From: Dyadobacter sp. CY326
Lineage (GTDB): Bacteria > Bacteroidota > Bacteroidia > Cytophagales > Spirosomataceae
Assembly (NCBI RefSeq): GCF_021390515.1
Contig: NZ_JAJUXI010000005.1
Span: 310,001-374,000 of the forward strand
DNA length: 64,000 bases
Direction: 5' to 3'
The notes beneath the pieces are model-generated. The model made no database searches. It had not been told where the DNA came from and saw nothing but the letters and a program-made list of their open reading frames with translations. The position numbers were made by a program, and so were the translations under genes. Position 1 is the stretch's first letter, and every line of letters begins with the position of its first letter. Positions 36,562 through 45,293 of this stretch are shown one piece after another.

Positions 36562-36570
36562 TGTTTCACG
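36562..36570. promoter_or_regulatory. Second parS-like half-site, overlapping the radical SAM stop codon
   Basis: TGTTTCACG, the left half of parS, overlaps the TGA of the radical SAM gene, 162 nt from the parA start. Its right half is not palindromic. Confidence 0.2.
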
Positions 36571-37588
36571 CCCAGACTTGCGTCCCTTCCGTGCAATTTT
36601 TGCACATTTCAATCTCAGAGCGAGAACGAATAAGCGATGCCCGGAAGTCACTATACTTTTTACCTTTCCAAAGCTGCCGAAATGTCTCCCGCTTCATATC
36701 ACCGAGTTGATATTCTGCATCTTTATCAAAACAACAAGGCACAACGGCGCCGTCCCAGGTGATCACGCAGGAATGCCACATTTTCCAGCAATGGTCAACA
36801 AACTTGTTTTTGATTGAATAGCGACCGCTTTCCGCTTTTTGGTAACGCGAATATTTTTCAATGGTCGGTATCAAATCAGAGCCCTCTTCATAGTCGTAAA
36901 TCTGGGCCGTTTTCAAACCTACTTCATCCACGCCCATTTCCTCAGCCAATTTCTTCACATCTTCAATCTGATGCTCATTGGGTTTCACCACCAAAAACTG
37001 GAAAATCACATGCGGAGTAGCGGATTTCAATTCTTTTTTCCACTTAATGATGTTACGCGTTCCTTCCAAAACCTTTTCCAGGTTTCCGCCGATGCGATAT
37101 TGCTGGTAAACATCCTGCGTAGTTCCGTCAATGGAAATAATCAGGCGATCCAAACCGGATTCAACCGTTTTTCTTGCTTTTTCGTCCGTCAGATAATGTG
37201 CGTTGGTTGAAGTGGCCGTGTAAATGCCTTTGTCATGCGCATATTGAACCAGTTCGAAAAACTTGGGATGCAGATAAGGCTCTCCCTGGAAATAAAATAT
37301 CAGATATAATAATGTATCGGCAAGCTCGTCAATGGTTTTCTTGTACAATTTTTCCTCCATCATTCCTGTCGGGCGCGTGAATGAGCGAAGGCCGCTGGGA
37401 CATTCGGGACATCTCAAATTGCAAGAAGTCGTGGGTTCAAACGAAATGGCGATCGGCATGCCCCAATGAACCGGGTTGCCTGTGGCTTTTGAATAAAAAT
37501 AACTGCTTAATATTTGAATGGCGTTCCATGCCCTTTTAGGCGTAACCTTGGACATCAGGTTCAGACCATCTTTGAAATTTTTATTCAT
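36566..37588 (-). CDS. Radical SAM protein with SPASM domain
   Basis: 340 residues. The CxxxCxxC cluster motif CNLRCPEC is at 56-63 and binds the SAM-reducing [4Fe-4S]. The SPASM-like C-terminal part carries CWKMWHSCVITWDGAVVPCC and CKNCTEG, ligands for auxiliary cluster(s). This layout occurs in peptide-maturing and sugar-modifying enzymes. No precursor peptide or partner is seen nearby: the neighbours are parA and an Lrp regulator. Cytoplasmic, substrate unknown. A start at Met12 (LMSKVTPK) is possible. Confidence 0.87.
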   Translation of the reverse strand: MNKNFKDGLNLMSKVTPKRAWNAIQILSSYFYSKATGNPVHWGMPIAISFEPTTSCNLRCPECPSGLRSFTRPTGMMEEKLYKKTIDELADTLLYLIFYFQGEPYLHPKFFELVQYAHDKGIYTATSTNAHYLTDEKARKTVESGLDRLIISIDGTTQDVYQQYRIGGNLEKVLEGTRNIIKWKKELKSATPHVIFQFLVVKPNEHQIEDVKKLAEEMGVDEVGLKTAQIYDYEEGSDLIPTIEKYSRYQKAESGRYSIKNKFVDHCWKMWHSCVITWDGAVVPCCFDKDAEYQLGDMKRETFRQLWKGKKYSDFRASLIRSRSEIEMCKNCTEGTQVWA

Positions 37589-37664
37589 TATTTATGGCTT
37601 TTGGCAATTCGCAGCGCTAGTCGCCTTTATATCAGGAAAATTTAATGCAAATCCGGCAATCGGA

Positions 37665-38126
37665 TCAGTTAACCGTAATTCCTGTTGTGTACTTGATTTC
37701 GGAAATTACAAAATAACTACTGATGTGTAAAACACTTTTTAAGGCAGAAAGTTTGTGCTGGTAAAATTGATTGTAAGCTTCGGCGTCTTCCACGATCACT
37801 TTCAGCATATAATCAAAGTTGCCTGAAACGACCGAACATTCGAGCACTTCGGTCATTTTTACAATGGCTTGATTGAAGTCCTCAAAGCTTTCTTTCCGCT
37901 GTTTATCCAATGTTACATTGCAATAAACAACGAGCGCTTTGCCCAGTTTGCGACGGTTGAGCAGGCATACATATTTGTCAATGATCCCGTCCCTTTCCAA
38001 TTTCCTGATCCGCTCGTGCACAGGAGTCACCGACAGATTGATCCTGCTCGCTATCTCTTTGATTGTCAGTTGCGAATCTTGCTGTAATAATTCGAGTATT
38101 TTACGATCTGTAACGTCAGGTTGCAT
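37665..38126 (-). CDS. Lrp/AsnC family transcriptional regulator
   Basis: 153 residues from ATG 38126 (MQPDVTDRKILELLQQDSQ). The N-terminal HTH (about 5-60) contains LTIKEIASRINLSVTPVHERIRKLERDGII, and the C-terminal RAM/ACT ligand domain is at about 70-145. It is divergent from alanine dehydrogenase with a 185-bp spacer, so it most likely regulates ald in response to an amino acid, as Lrp/AldR-type proteins do elsewhere. A longer upstream frame was rejected. Confidence 0.92.
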   Translation of the reverse strand: MQPDVTDRKILELLQQDSQLTIKEIASRINLSVTPVHERIRKLERDGIIDKYVCLLNRRKLGKALVVYCNVTLDKQRKESFEDFNQAIVKMTEVLECSVVSGNFDYMLKVIVEDAEAYNQFYQHKLSALKSVLHISSYFVISEIKYTTGITVN

Positions 38127-38254
38127 ACAGTATTTTTTATTTGTCAGCCGATCAATGAGTGAAGCTCTGCCGAATTTTTTCTTGTGATCAGGATCAAAAA
38201 TAGTTTTTTTTTCTGTCCTTTTAGCCGAGCATAGCATCTTTTTTCTACAAAAAC

Positions 38255-38262
38255 TACTTTTG
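38255..38262 (+). promoter_or_regulatory. -7 element (TACTTTTG) of alanine dehydrogenase
   Basis: TACTTTTG matches TAnnTTTG 50 nt upstream of the ald ATG in the spacer shared with the Lrp gene. No -33 TTG is seen at 19 nt. Confidence 0.45.
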
Positions 38263-38311
38263 TCGATCGCAAGAAATTCCAGTCCCTACACTACAAAAAC
38301 TGACTATCCCA

Positions 38312-39427
38312 ATGATCATTGGTGTTCCCAAGGAAATTAAAAATAATGAAAATCGCGTAGCCGTAACGCCAGCCGGTGTCACAGAATTTCGCAAGCACGG
38401 ACACACCGTTTACGTGCAAGCACAAGCCGGAAAAGGCAGCGGTTTCAGCGACGAAGAATATACAGAAGCTGGCGCGGTGATTTTGCCAACCATTGGCGAA
38501 GTGTATGCAGCGGCCGAAATGATCATCAAAGTAAAGGAGCCGATTGAAAGCGAATACAGCCTGATTAAAGAAAATCAGTTGCTGTTTACTTACTTTCACT
38601 TTGCATCTTCCGAGCAATTAACACACGCAATGATCGAGCGCAATGCAGTTTGCCTTGCCTATGAAACGGTTGAAAAAACAGACAGAAGTCTTCCATTGCT
38701 TGTTCCAATGAGCGAAGTCGCGGGGAGGATGGCCATTCAGGAAGGTGCCAAATATCTTGAAAAACCCATGGGCGGTTTTGGGATTTTACTCGGCGGTGTT
38801 GCCGGTGTAAAGCCTGCTAATGTGCTCGTGCTGGGCGGTGGCATCGTGGGAACGCAGGCAGCAAAAATGGCTGCTGGCCTCGGTGCCAATGTAACGATTG
38901 TTGACATCAGCTTGCCAAGATTAAGATATCTGGAAGACATTATGCCTGCCAATGTCGACACGGTTATGTCCAACGAGTACAATATCCGCGACCTGATCAA
39001 AAGCACAAACCTGATCATTGGTGGGGTGCTGATCCCAGGAGCAAAAGCACCGTCATTGATCACACGCGACATGCTCAAACTGATGAAGCCTGGCACAGTC
39101 ATGGTGGATGTGGCCATCGACCAAGGCGGCTGTTTTGAAACATCGAAAGCAACCACGCACGAAGATCCGATTTACGAAGTGGACGGCGTTGTCCATTATT
39201 GTGTTGCGAATATGCCTGGCGCAGTTCCCTACACTTCTACGCTCGCTTTAACCAATGCAACATTGCCATACGCACTGCAGTTAGCCAACAATGGCTGGCG
39301 TTATGCATGCGCTGCAAATGAAGAGTTGCGCAAAGGTTTGAATGTCGTCAACGGCAAGGTTGTCTTCAAAGGCGTTTCTGATGCTTGGAACCTGCCTTAC
39401 ACCGACGTTCAAGAACTTTTTTCATAA
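38312..39427 (+). CDS. ald: Alanine dehydrogenase
   Basis: 371 residues, the full Ald length. It opens MIIGVPKEIKNNENRVAVTPAG, has the substrate-binding Lys/Glu region IKVKEP and YFHFASSEQLTH with its conserved His, the NAD-binding motif GGGIVGTQAAKMAAGLGA at about 171-188 and VDVAIDQGGCFETSK. It interconverts L-alanine and pyruvate with NAD. The gene is divergent from an Lrp-type regulator and ends in the terminator at 39446-39476. Confidence 0.96.
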   Translation: MIIGVPKEIKNNENRVAVTPAGVTEFRKHGHTVYVQAQAGKGSGFSDEEYTEAGAVILPTIGEVYAAAEMIIKVKEPIESEYSLIKENQLLFTYFHFASSEQLTHAMIERNAVCLAYETVEKTDRSLPLLVPMSEVAGRMAIQEGAKYLEKPMGGFGILLGGVAGVKPANVLVLGGGIVGTQAAKMAAGLGANVTIVDISLPRLRYLEDIMPANVDTVMSNEYNIRDLIKSTNLIIGGVLIPGAKAPSLITRDMLKLMKPGTVMVDVAIDQGGCFETSKATTHEDPIYEVDGVVHYCVANMPGAVPYTSTLALTNATLPYALQLANNGWRYACAANEELRKGLNVVNGKVVFKGVSDAWNLPYTDVQELFS

Positions 39428-39445
39428 CAAACCTGACCAAGTGCA

Positions 39446-39476
39446 GTCTGGCCGGCGCAAGCAGGTCAGACTTTTT
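39446..39476 (+). terminator. Terminator of ald
   Basis: An 8-bp stem GTCTGGCC/GGTCAGAC (39446-39453, 39464-39471) with one G-U pair, followed by TTTTT, 18 nt past the stop codon. Confidence 0.7.
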
Positions 39477-39513
39477 CATTTCCCGAAATATTACAATTAA
39501 TTTCTCATCAGTG

Positions 39514-39543
39514 TTGTTATTTCGAAACATTTCCTTACTTTTG
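39514..39543 (+). promoter_or_regulatory. Two-element Bacteroidota promoter for the DEAD-box helicase
   Basis: TTG (39514-39516) and TACTTTTG (39536-39543) are separated by 19 nt, matching the -33/-7 consensus. Transcription would start near 39550, leaving a leader of about 330 nt before the helicase ATG. Confidence 0.75.
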
Positions 39544-39882
39544 CATAAAATTTGAACGAACATCCGTTCGTTTCTCTGCTTCTTACACGGTTTAGCACTT
39601 TTAGATTCGCTACCAACCTTAAAATTCGCCTGGTTGGCACACCGTTCTCATGCAGGACCCCACGGATGATTTGTGGTGGGCTTTGCGCAATCCCCTTTTG
39701 AATTAGTTTACGATTTTGCTTTGAGTTTTTGGTTACGGGACAATTTTATTGTTTGTAACAATAACCCATCGAGCTGCTGACCTACGATACGTTTTCTGTT
39801 ACGGCTATCCGAAGCAGCATTCAATTTACCGTAACAACTGAAAATCATTTCATACCCAAGCATTAATACAAAAATAAATATA
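39544..39882 (+). promoter_or_regulatory. Long structured 5' leader of the DEAD-box helicase
   Basis: About 330 nt without a coding frame. Visible inverted repeats are AACGAA/TTCGTT (39555-39560, 39567-39572), CCAACC/GGTTGG (39613-39618, 39632-39637), CCCAC/GTGGG (39659-39663, 39676-39680) and GTTACGG/CCGTAAC (39798-39804, 39829-39835). A second GTTACGG at 39732-39738 could pair with the same CCGTAAC, so two mutually exclusive folds are possible. Long leaders occur on cold-shock genes and RNA helicases elsewhere. Folding and a riboregulatory role are inference. Confidence 0.55.
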
Positions 39883-41661
39883 ATGACTACTGAAAATTTT
39901 GAAACTTTCGAAGAGCTTGGCCTCTCAGAAAACATCCTTAAAGCCCTTACTGAAATGGGTTTTACTAAACCCTCACCCATACAAGCACAAGGAATTCCGG
40001 CAGTAATGCAGGGATCTGACGTGATTGGACAAGCCCAAACCGGAACTGGTAAGACAGCAGCGTTTGGTATTCCCGTACTAGAAAGAATTGACGTATCCAG
40101 CAATGCTGTTCAGGCATTGGTGCTTTGCCCTACCCGCGAATTGGCGGTGCAGGTTTCGGAAGAAATTGGCCGTTTGGCTAAATATATAAAGGGTTTAAGA
40201 ATTGAAGCAATCTACGGTGGCGATTCAATTGATCGTCAGATTCGCTCGCTTAAAAGAGGTGTTCATATTGTTGTAGGAACACCGGGTCGTGTAATGGACC
40301 ATATGGAACGCAAAACGTTGAAATTTGACGAAGTGCGTATGATGGTGCTTGACGAAGCGGATGAAATGCTTGATATGGGTTTCCGCGAGGACATCGAAAG
40401 CATTTTGGCAGATATGCCTGCTGATCGTCAGACGATCCTGTTCTCGGCAACAATGTCGAAACCAATTATGTCAATCACAAAACGTTTCCAGACTGATCCT
40501 ATCTTGATCAAAGTGGTTCGTAATGAGCTGACTAACGTGAACATTGAGCAAGTTTATTTCGAAGTGAAGCCACAGGCTAAGGTTGAAGTAATGACGCGCT
40601 TGATTGACATGCACCATTTGAAATCTCTGCTTGTTTTTTGTAATACCAAAAGAAAAGTGGATGAAATCGTTGAAGATCTTCAATTGAGAGGTTATGCTTC
40701 GGAAGGAATTCACGGCGATTTGCGCCAGCAGCAGCGTAGCAATGTAATGAGCAAGTTCAAGGCGGGCGTAACAACCATTCTTGTGGCTACGGACGTTGCA
40801 GCACGCGGAATTGACGTAAGCGGACTGGACGGTGTGATCAACTTCGACATTCCATTGGATGAAGAATATTACGTACACCGTATCGGCCGTACAGGTCGTG
40901 CCGGATTGTCAGGAAAAGCATTCTCATTGGTTGCCCGCGATGAAAAATATCGTTTGAAAACCATCGAAGGTTTTACCAAAGTAAAAATTGAAAAAGGCGT
41001 TATTCCATCTTACGAAGATATCGTAGGCGTTCGCAAGGCGCGTTTTGTGGAAAGCATTTCTGCATCCATCCAAGAAGGTGATGATCAGGAGCTTTTCGGC
41101 GATGTGCTTGAAATGTTGCAGCACGCAGGTTACTCTACGGAGCAGGTTGTAGGCGCAATGGCGAAGCAGATCATGGGTGTTCAGAAAAACGAATATGCTG
41201 ATTCTAACCTGGCTTGGGAGGAAAGACGCGGCGAACGTGACGGACGCAGAGAAGGCGGAAGTGACAGGTTTGAACGTCGTCCATCAACTGGTGGAAGCCG
41301 TTTTGGAGATCGCAGAGAAAGCGCTCCACGCGGAAACGACCGTTATGCACCAGCTGCACGCGGTGAATCACGCCCAAGATCGGAAGGTCCGCGTGACGAA
41401 TCAAAACGTTCTGCAACGCCGGAAGCGGGGATGACTCGTCTGTTTTTGAGCCTGGGTCGTAAGGATCACATTTTGCCAAAAGATATCGTAGGAGCCATTG
41501 CTGGCGAAGCGAACATTCCAGGTAAAACGATCGGTGCAATTGATATTTATGACAAATTCACTTTTGTAGACGTTCCTGAACGTGACGCGCGTGCAGTTTT
41601 GCGTGCCATGGACGGAAATACAATCAAAGGCAAACCGGTTCAAATCGATATTGCTAAGTAA
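39883..41661 (+). CDS. DEAD-box RNA helicase with DbpA/CsdA-like RNA-binding domain
   Basis: 592 residues. Helicase motifs in order: Q-motif region FTKPSPIQAQGIP, Walker A AQTGTGKTA, PTRELA, TPGR, VLDEADEML, SAT (FSATMS), then domain 2 with HRIGRTGRAG. A charged Arg/Gly/Ser-rich linker (about 445-515) leads to a DbpA-type RNA-binding domain (about 520-592). It is probably an ATP-dependent RNA remodeller in ribosome assembly or cold adaptation. It has its own promoter and a long leader. Confidence 0.94.
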   Translation: MTTENFETFEELGLSENILKALTEMGFTKPSPIQAQGIPAVMQGSDVIGQAQTGTGKTAAFGIPVLERIDVSSNAVQALVLCPTRELAVQVSEEIGRLAKYIKGLRIEAIYGGDSIDRQIRSLKRGVHIVVGTPGRVMDHMERKTLKFDEVRMMVLDEADEMLDMGFREDIESILADMPADRQTILFSATMSKPIMSITKRFQTDPILIKVVRNELTNVNIEQVYFEVKPQAKVEVMTRLIDMHHLKSLLVFCNTKRKVDEIVEDLQLRGYASEGIHGDLRQQQRSNVMSKFKAGVTTILVATDVAARGIDVSGLDGVINFDIPLDEEYYVHRIGRTGRAGLSGKAFSLVARDEKYRLKTIEGFTKVKIEKGVIPSYEDIVGVRKARFVESISASIQEGDDQELFGDVLEMLQHAGYSTEQVVGAMAKQIMGVQKNEYADSNLAWEERRGERDGRREGGSDRFERRPSTGGSRFGDRRESAPRGNDRYAPAARGESRPRSEGPRDESKRSATPEAGMTRLFLSLGRKDHILPKDIVGAIAGEANIPGKTIGAIDIYDKFTFVDVPERDARAVLRAMDGNTIKGKPVQIDIAK

Positions 41662-41684
41662 CGAACAGAACAATATATTTGAAG

Positions 41685-41715
41685 AAAAGGGACTTGTAAA
41701 AAGGTCCCTTTTTTT
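41685..41715 (+). terminator. Terminator of the DEAD-box helicase
   Basis: Stem AAAAGGGAC/GTCCCTTTT (41685-41693, 41704-41712) followed by a T-run. It lies between the helicase stop and the DinB start at 41729. Confidence 0.85.
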
Positions 41716-41728
41716 GTTACATTTCGGC

Positions 41729-42244
41729 ATGCAAAACAATCCAAAACCCGAAGTGTGGCTGCGCGGGCCGCTTCCCAACATTGCGGACCTCCTGCAACCC
41801 GCTGCTCACGCGATGTTGCAAGCGCAAGAGGAAATCCATGCAGCATTGAATCATTTTCCCGAAAAATTGCTTTGGGAGCGCCCTGCGGATGTGGCTTCCG
41901 TTGGTTTTCATCTGCAACATTTGACAGGCGTGCTTGACCGGCTTTTCACTTACGCGAGACAAGAATCACTTGCCGAACATCAGCTTAGTTATTTAAAAAA
42001 CGAAGGAAATCCTTCACCAGACATTCACTTAAAGGCATTATTGCAAGCATTCGACAGGCAAATTCTGACTGCATTAAACCAATTGAAACAAACTGATCCG
42101 GCAACATTAACCGAAGTGCGCTATGTAGGCAGGGCAATGGTTCCGTCAACGCATCTGGGCTTGCTCTTCCATGCAGCTGAACATACGCAGCGGCACACGG
42201 GACAATTGCTGGTTACAGCTAAGATTCTGACCGCCAATCACTAA
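41729..42244 (+). CDS. DinB family protein
   Basis: 171 residues from the ATG at 41729. The longer frame overlaps the helicase gene and terminator and is rejected. It has the four-helix DinB_2 pattern with putative metal-binding His64 (GFHLQHLTGVLDRL) and the His152/His156 pair (HAAEHTQRHTGQLL). The family includes thiol transferases such as bacillithiol-dependent enzymes, but the activity here is unknown. Its last 4 nt overlap the stop of the convergent zinc phospholipase-like gene. Confidence 0.85.
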   Translation: MQNNPKPEVWLRGPLPNIADLLQPAAHAMLQAQEEIHAALNHFPEKLLWERPADVASVGFHLQHLTGVLDRLFTYARQESLAEHQLSYLKNEGNPSPDIHLKALLQAFDRQILTALNQLKQTDPATLTEVRYVGRAMVPSTHLGLLFHAAEHTQRHTGQLLVTAKILTANH

Positions 42245-43275
42245 TCGTCACTTTCCGGCCTGATCTGGAACAGCTTCCTGATCCAAGACTGGCTTTCAGA
42301 CTGTTCCGCTTTCCTGTCACTTTCCGTGAATGAAAAATCTTTCATCGTGCTGAGGTCTGGCTGGCCAGCATTCACCCAGCAGGTAAACCAGATATCCGCC
42401 ACCATTTTTACAGAAGCCTTCATGCGGCGCTCCACCTGATGGTCTAGCATTTGATGGTATTTTGTGGAAAATTCAAGGGAGTAAGTTCTGGTCAGGACAT
42501 TGTTACGCAGTTCATAGCTGTATTTTTTGTTGGCAGGAAACTCAGCAGTCAGTTTCTTTTCAAACAACAAAACAGAGTCCATTGCGGCATGTGAATCACG
42601 GACCGTTTCCCATGCAACGGCTGCAACATTCTCGCGATAAACTGCTTTTCCAATCCATAAGTCGTAATCCTGCGCAAACAACTCCGGAAGGCGGGATTCC
42701 CAAAATCCGTGAATTCCCTCCTGCTTGGTGAGTTGTCCATTGTAATTTCTGGTGGTGTGCAGTGGCACGTGTGCGTCCGCAATGTAATGACCCAAATCAG
42801 CCGAAAGCCTTAGTATACGCCGCGCGTCCTTTTCCTTCAATGCCTGCGTAAGCTGAAATGCCCCGATTTGAATGTGCCAAGGCACAATTCCATGCTTCCG
42901 TAAGCTGTCTTCGCCAATGCGCCTGACTGCCTCATTCCAAAATCTTGGCAAAATGTGCAGCGCGCTGTCGCCATAAACATCCAGATCGATAAAATGCCTT
43001 TCCGCCTCTCCCACCACGGCATATCGCCTGCGATCCGGATTGACCGCATTCTCAGTGATAAAGTCAATATTTCTTTTATAAAAAACCTGCATTTCTGGTG
43101 GCAGCCGAAAAACCGCTAGCCGGTTAATCCGCTTATGCGCCCAGAATCCCCATTCAGGATGAGCGACATTGAAGGAGACGAAAAGCAATGCTAGGACGGT
43201 GACATTCAGCCCAACTGTCCGTTGAAAAGCTTTTTTTGAGCAAAAATATTTTTTGAAATGAAAAAGGCTGGCCAT
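42241..43275 (-). CDS. Zinc-dependent phospholipase C-like (P1 nuclease fold) protein
   Basis: 344 residues. A hydrophobic N-terminal helix (about 21-36) acts as signal or anchor, directly followed by WGFWAHKRINRLAV with the N-terminal Trp/His of the fold. Further metal-ligand candidates are ERHFIDLD, GHYIADAHVPLH and GIHGFWE, all in the order seen in zinc-dependent PLC/P1 nuclease proteins. It is predicted to be exported and zinc-dependent; the real substrate is unknown. It ends by overlapping the convergent DinB stop. Confidence 0.82.
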   Translation of the reverse strand: MASLFHFKKYFCSKKAFQRTVGLNVTVLALLFVSFNVAHPEWGFWAHKRINRLAVFRLPPEMQVFYKRNIDFITENAVNPDRRRYAVVGEAERHFIDLDVYGDSALHILPRFWNEAVRRIGEDSLRKHGIVPWHIQIGAFQLTQALKEKDARRILRLSADLGHYIADAHVPLHTTRNYNGQLTKQEGIHGFWESRLPELFAQDYDLWIGKAVYRENVAAVAWETVRDSHAAMDSVLLFEKKLTAEFPANKKYSYELRNNVLTRTYSLEFSTKYHQMLDHQVERRMKASVKMVADIWFTCWVNAGQPDLSTMKDFSFTESDRKAEQSESQSWIRKLFQIRPESDD

Positions 43276-43570
43276 ATAAAATTTTGATGACTGCTTTGGA
43301 GGCCATCAATGCATTTATACGTAGATGCGAAAAAATAGTAACGGAACGGTTGAATTGAAATGACAGTTAAAGAGATTTTGCAAAAATGAAAGCTTGCAAG
43401 TCAGATTTTGAAACATTGATCCATGCTTTGTCGCAAGTTATTATCCAAAAATGTCTTCCAAAGATAGTTTTGCGAAGGAACAAACGACCTAATCTCTATT
43501 CTGCAAAACATACTAAAATCCAAATAAGTTATATTTAATATATAAATAATGCAATTAAAGATTATTGTTT
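43276..43570. other. Intergenic region upstream of the zinc PLC-like and Dabb genes
   Basis: About 300 bp, AT-rich, between two divergent genes. I see no RNA gene, no convincing short coding frame and no long repeat. It presumably carries both promoters. Confidence 0.6.
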
Positions 43571-43578
43571 TACATTTG
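43571..43578 (+). promoter_or_regulatory. -7 element (TACATTTG) of the Dabb gene
   Basis: TACATTTG matches TAnnTTTG 39 nt before the ATG at 43617. The -33 TTG is not clear. Confidence 0.45.
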
Positions 43579-43616
43579 CATTAGATAATAATATGATTTA
43601 ATAGAATTGAAAAATA

Positions 43617-44021
43617 ATGAGAACCAGAAATAAGACATTAGGATATTTGATACCCGTTTTTGCATTATGCGTTTTTATGCTTGTGATCTACGGAGCTTAT
43701 GTTCCACACAAACCTGCTGAAATTCAACGCGTGGTTTGTATCAAATTCAAACCGGGCACTACAAACGAAGATGTTGAAAAGCATTTGCGTGATTTTGCTT
43801 TGATGAAAAACGCAGTGAGGGATGTTGTCGCTTATTCAGCAGGACACGTTCAGAAATCGGAAGGAAGTGAAAACCAGTTTGATGTGATCCATTATCTGAC
43901 TTTCAGAACTAAGGAAGGCGCTCAACAATATGCAGCCAACGCGGATCGCAAACAATTTGTACAAGCCAACGAAGCACATTGGGACAATGTATTGGAGATG
44001 AACTCCAACATTGAAAAGTAA
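43617..44021 (+). CDS. Dabb (stress-responsive A/B barrel) protein, membrane anchored
   Basis: 134 residues. An N-terminal hydrophobic segment (about 9-29) is followed by a Dabb ferredoxin-like domain: IQRVVCIKFKPGTTNEDVEKHLRDF, SAGHVQKSE and FDVIHYLTFRTKEGAQQYAAN. Dabb proteins form dimers, and some are involved in polyketide cyclisation; in bacteria the role is mostly unknown. It is likely in the periplasm, facing away from the membrane. Monocistronic with a terminator at 44051. Confidence 0.82.
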   Translation: MRTRNKTLGYLIPVFALCVFMLVIYGAYVPHKPAEIQRVVCIKFKPGTTNEDVEKHLRDFALMKNAVRDVVAYSAGHVQKSEGSENQFDVIHYLTFRTKEGAQQYAANADRKQFVQANEAHWDNVLEMNSNIEK

Positions 44022-44050
44022 TTTACAATAGTAATAGGAGTGAAAATCTT

Positions 44051-44081
44051 AAAAAGAGCCGGGCATCCCGACTCTTTTTTT
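44051..44081. terminator. Terminator between Dabb and ung
   Basis: Imperfect stem AAAAAGAG(C)CGGG/CCCG(A)CTCTTTTT with a CAT loop and a T-run; convergent genes on both sides. Confidence 0.85.
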
Positions 44082-44086
44082 TGTTA

Positions 44087-44752
44087 TCACCAGTCGATCG
44101 GCTCAGCGCCGTTGCTTTCCAGATAGGCATTTGCTTTGCTAAAATGCCCGTTTCCAAACCAGCCTCCGCCATTGGCCGACATGGGCGACGGATGTTTTGA
44201 TTTCAGCACATAATGTTTCGCTGCGTTAATTATGGTGCCTTTGTCCTGCGCATAACGTCCCCAAAGCAGGAAAACCACATGCTCTTTTTCGTCCGAAATG
44301 CATTTAATGACGGCATCGGTAAACCGCTCCCAGCCTTTGTTTTGATGCGAACCTGCTAGCCCGCTTTGCACAGTGAGCGTGGCATTCAAGAGTAGCACGC
44401 CTTGCTTGGCCCATCTTTCCAAATTCCCTGTTTTGGGAACCGGCAGGCCCAGATCATCATGTATTTCCTTGAAAATATTAACCAGAGAAGGCGGAATGCG
44501 GATGCCATCATTTACAGAAAAACAAAGCCCGTTGGCCTGGCCCGGGCCGTGGTAAGGATCCTGACCAAGAATGACGACTTTGCAATCATCAAAACTGCAA
44601 AAGTTAAATGCGTTGAAAATTTGTTTGGCAGGCGGAAATATTTGTTTGGAAGTGTATTCCTCTTTCACAAAATTCACGAGCTCAGTGAAATAGGGCTTTT
44701 CAAATTCCGGTTCCAGCCTTGTTTTCCACGATTGCTCTATTTTTACGTCCAT
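44087..44752 (-). CDS. ung: Uracil-DNA glycosylase, family 1
   Basis: 221 residues. The water-activating loop GQDPYHG is at 63-69 (catalytic Asp65), FSV lies at about 78-80, and the leucine-loop HPSP is at 187-190 (His187). It removes uracil from DNA at the start of base-excision repair. Full length, cytoplasmic. It is divergent from apaG. Confidence 0.97.
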   Translation of the reverse strand: MDVKIEQSWKTRLEPEFEKPYFTELVNFVKEEYTSKQIFPPAKQIFNAFNFCSFDDCKVVILGQDPYHGPGQANGLCFSVNDGIRIPPSLVNIFKEIHDDLGLPVPKTGNLERWAKQGVLLLNATLTVQSGLAGSHQNKGWERFTDAVIKCISDEKEHVVFLLWGRYAQDKGTIINAAKHYVLKSKHPSPMSANGGGWFGNGHFSKANAYLESNGAEPIDW

Positions 44753-44903
44753 CTCATTGTTTTTAATTCGAAACCCAAATTATATTATTTTGTTTTGGTT
44801 TTATCAGTAATTGATTGTTATTTTCGTTTTAGCAGAAATGTTGCACACCACGCTCAGGCCATAACTTCATCGAACACAAATCGTCTAAAACGCCCTCATT
44901 TAT

Positions 44904-45290
44904 ATGGTTTCCAAAGTGACAGATGGTGTGAAAGTCACCGTATTAACAGAGTTTCAACCCGACTATTCCAATCCTGGGCAGGACCATTATGTTTTTACTT
45001 ACAAGATCCTGATTGAAAACCATAGTGAGCACACAGTGAAGTTGTTGAGAAGACATTGGCTGATTTATGATGCCAATGGAACTGTGAGAGAAGTCGAAGG
45101 CGCTGGCATTGTGGGTTTGCAGCCCATTCTGGAACCGGGCGATGTGCACGATTACGTTTCAGGATGCAACTTGCGCACGGATTTGGGAAAAATGGCTGGA
45201 ACCTATTTAATGGAACGCGTGCTTGATGGCCGCCAGTTCCGCGTTGTAATTCCTGCTTTCTCCCTGATTGCACCTTATCGAATGAATTGA
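44904..45290 (+). CDS. apaG: ApaG domain protein
   Basis: 128 residues, the normal single-domain length. The fibronectin-like ApaG core is visible: FTYKILIENHSEHTVKLLRRHWLIYDANG, VEGAGIVGLQPILEPGD and YVSGCNLRTDLGKMAGTY. The family is linked to Co2+/Mg2+ efflux in enterobacteria, but the biochemistry is unsettled. It is followed after 3 nt by a methyltransferase gene in the same operon. Confidence 0.93.
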   Translation: MVSKVTDGVKVTVLTEFQPDYSNPGQDHYVFTYKILIENHSEHTVKLLRRHWLIYDANGTVREVEGAGIVGLQPILEPGDVHDYVSGCNLRTDLGKMAGTYLMERVLDGRQFRVVIPAFSLIAPYRMN

Positions 45291-45293
45291 TTA

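Noticed and set aside
38127..38237. Longer Lrp regulator start at 38237
   Set aside because: The HTH begins just after ATG 38126, and the added residues lie in the shared promoter region with ald.
41582..41728. Longer DinB start within the DEAD-box helicase
   Set aside because: It overlaps the helicase 3' end and the terminator, and the DinB fold starts at 41729.
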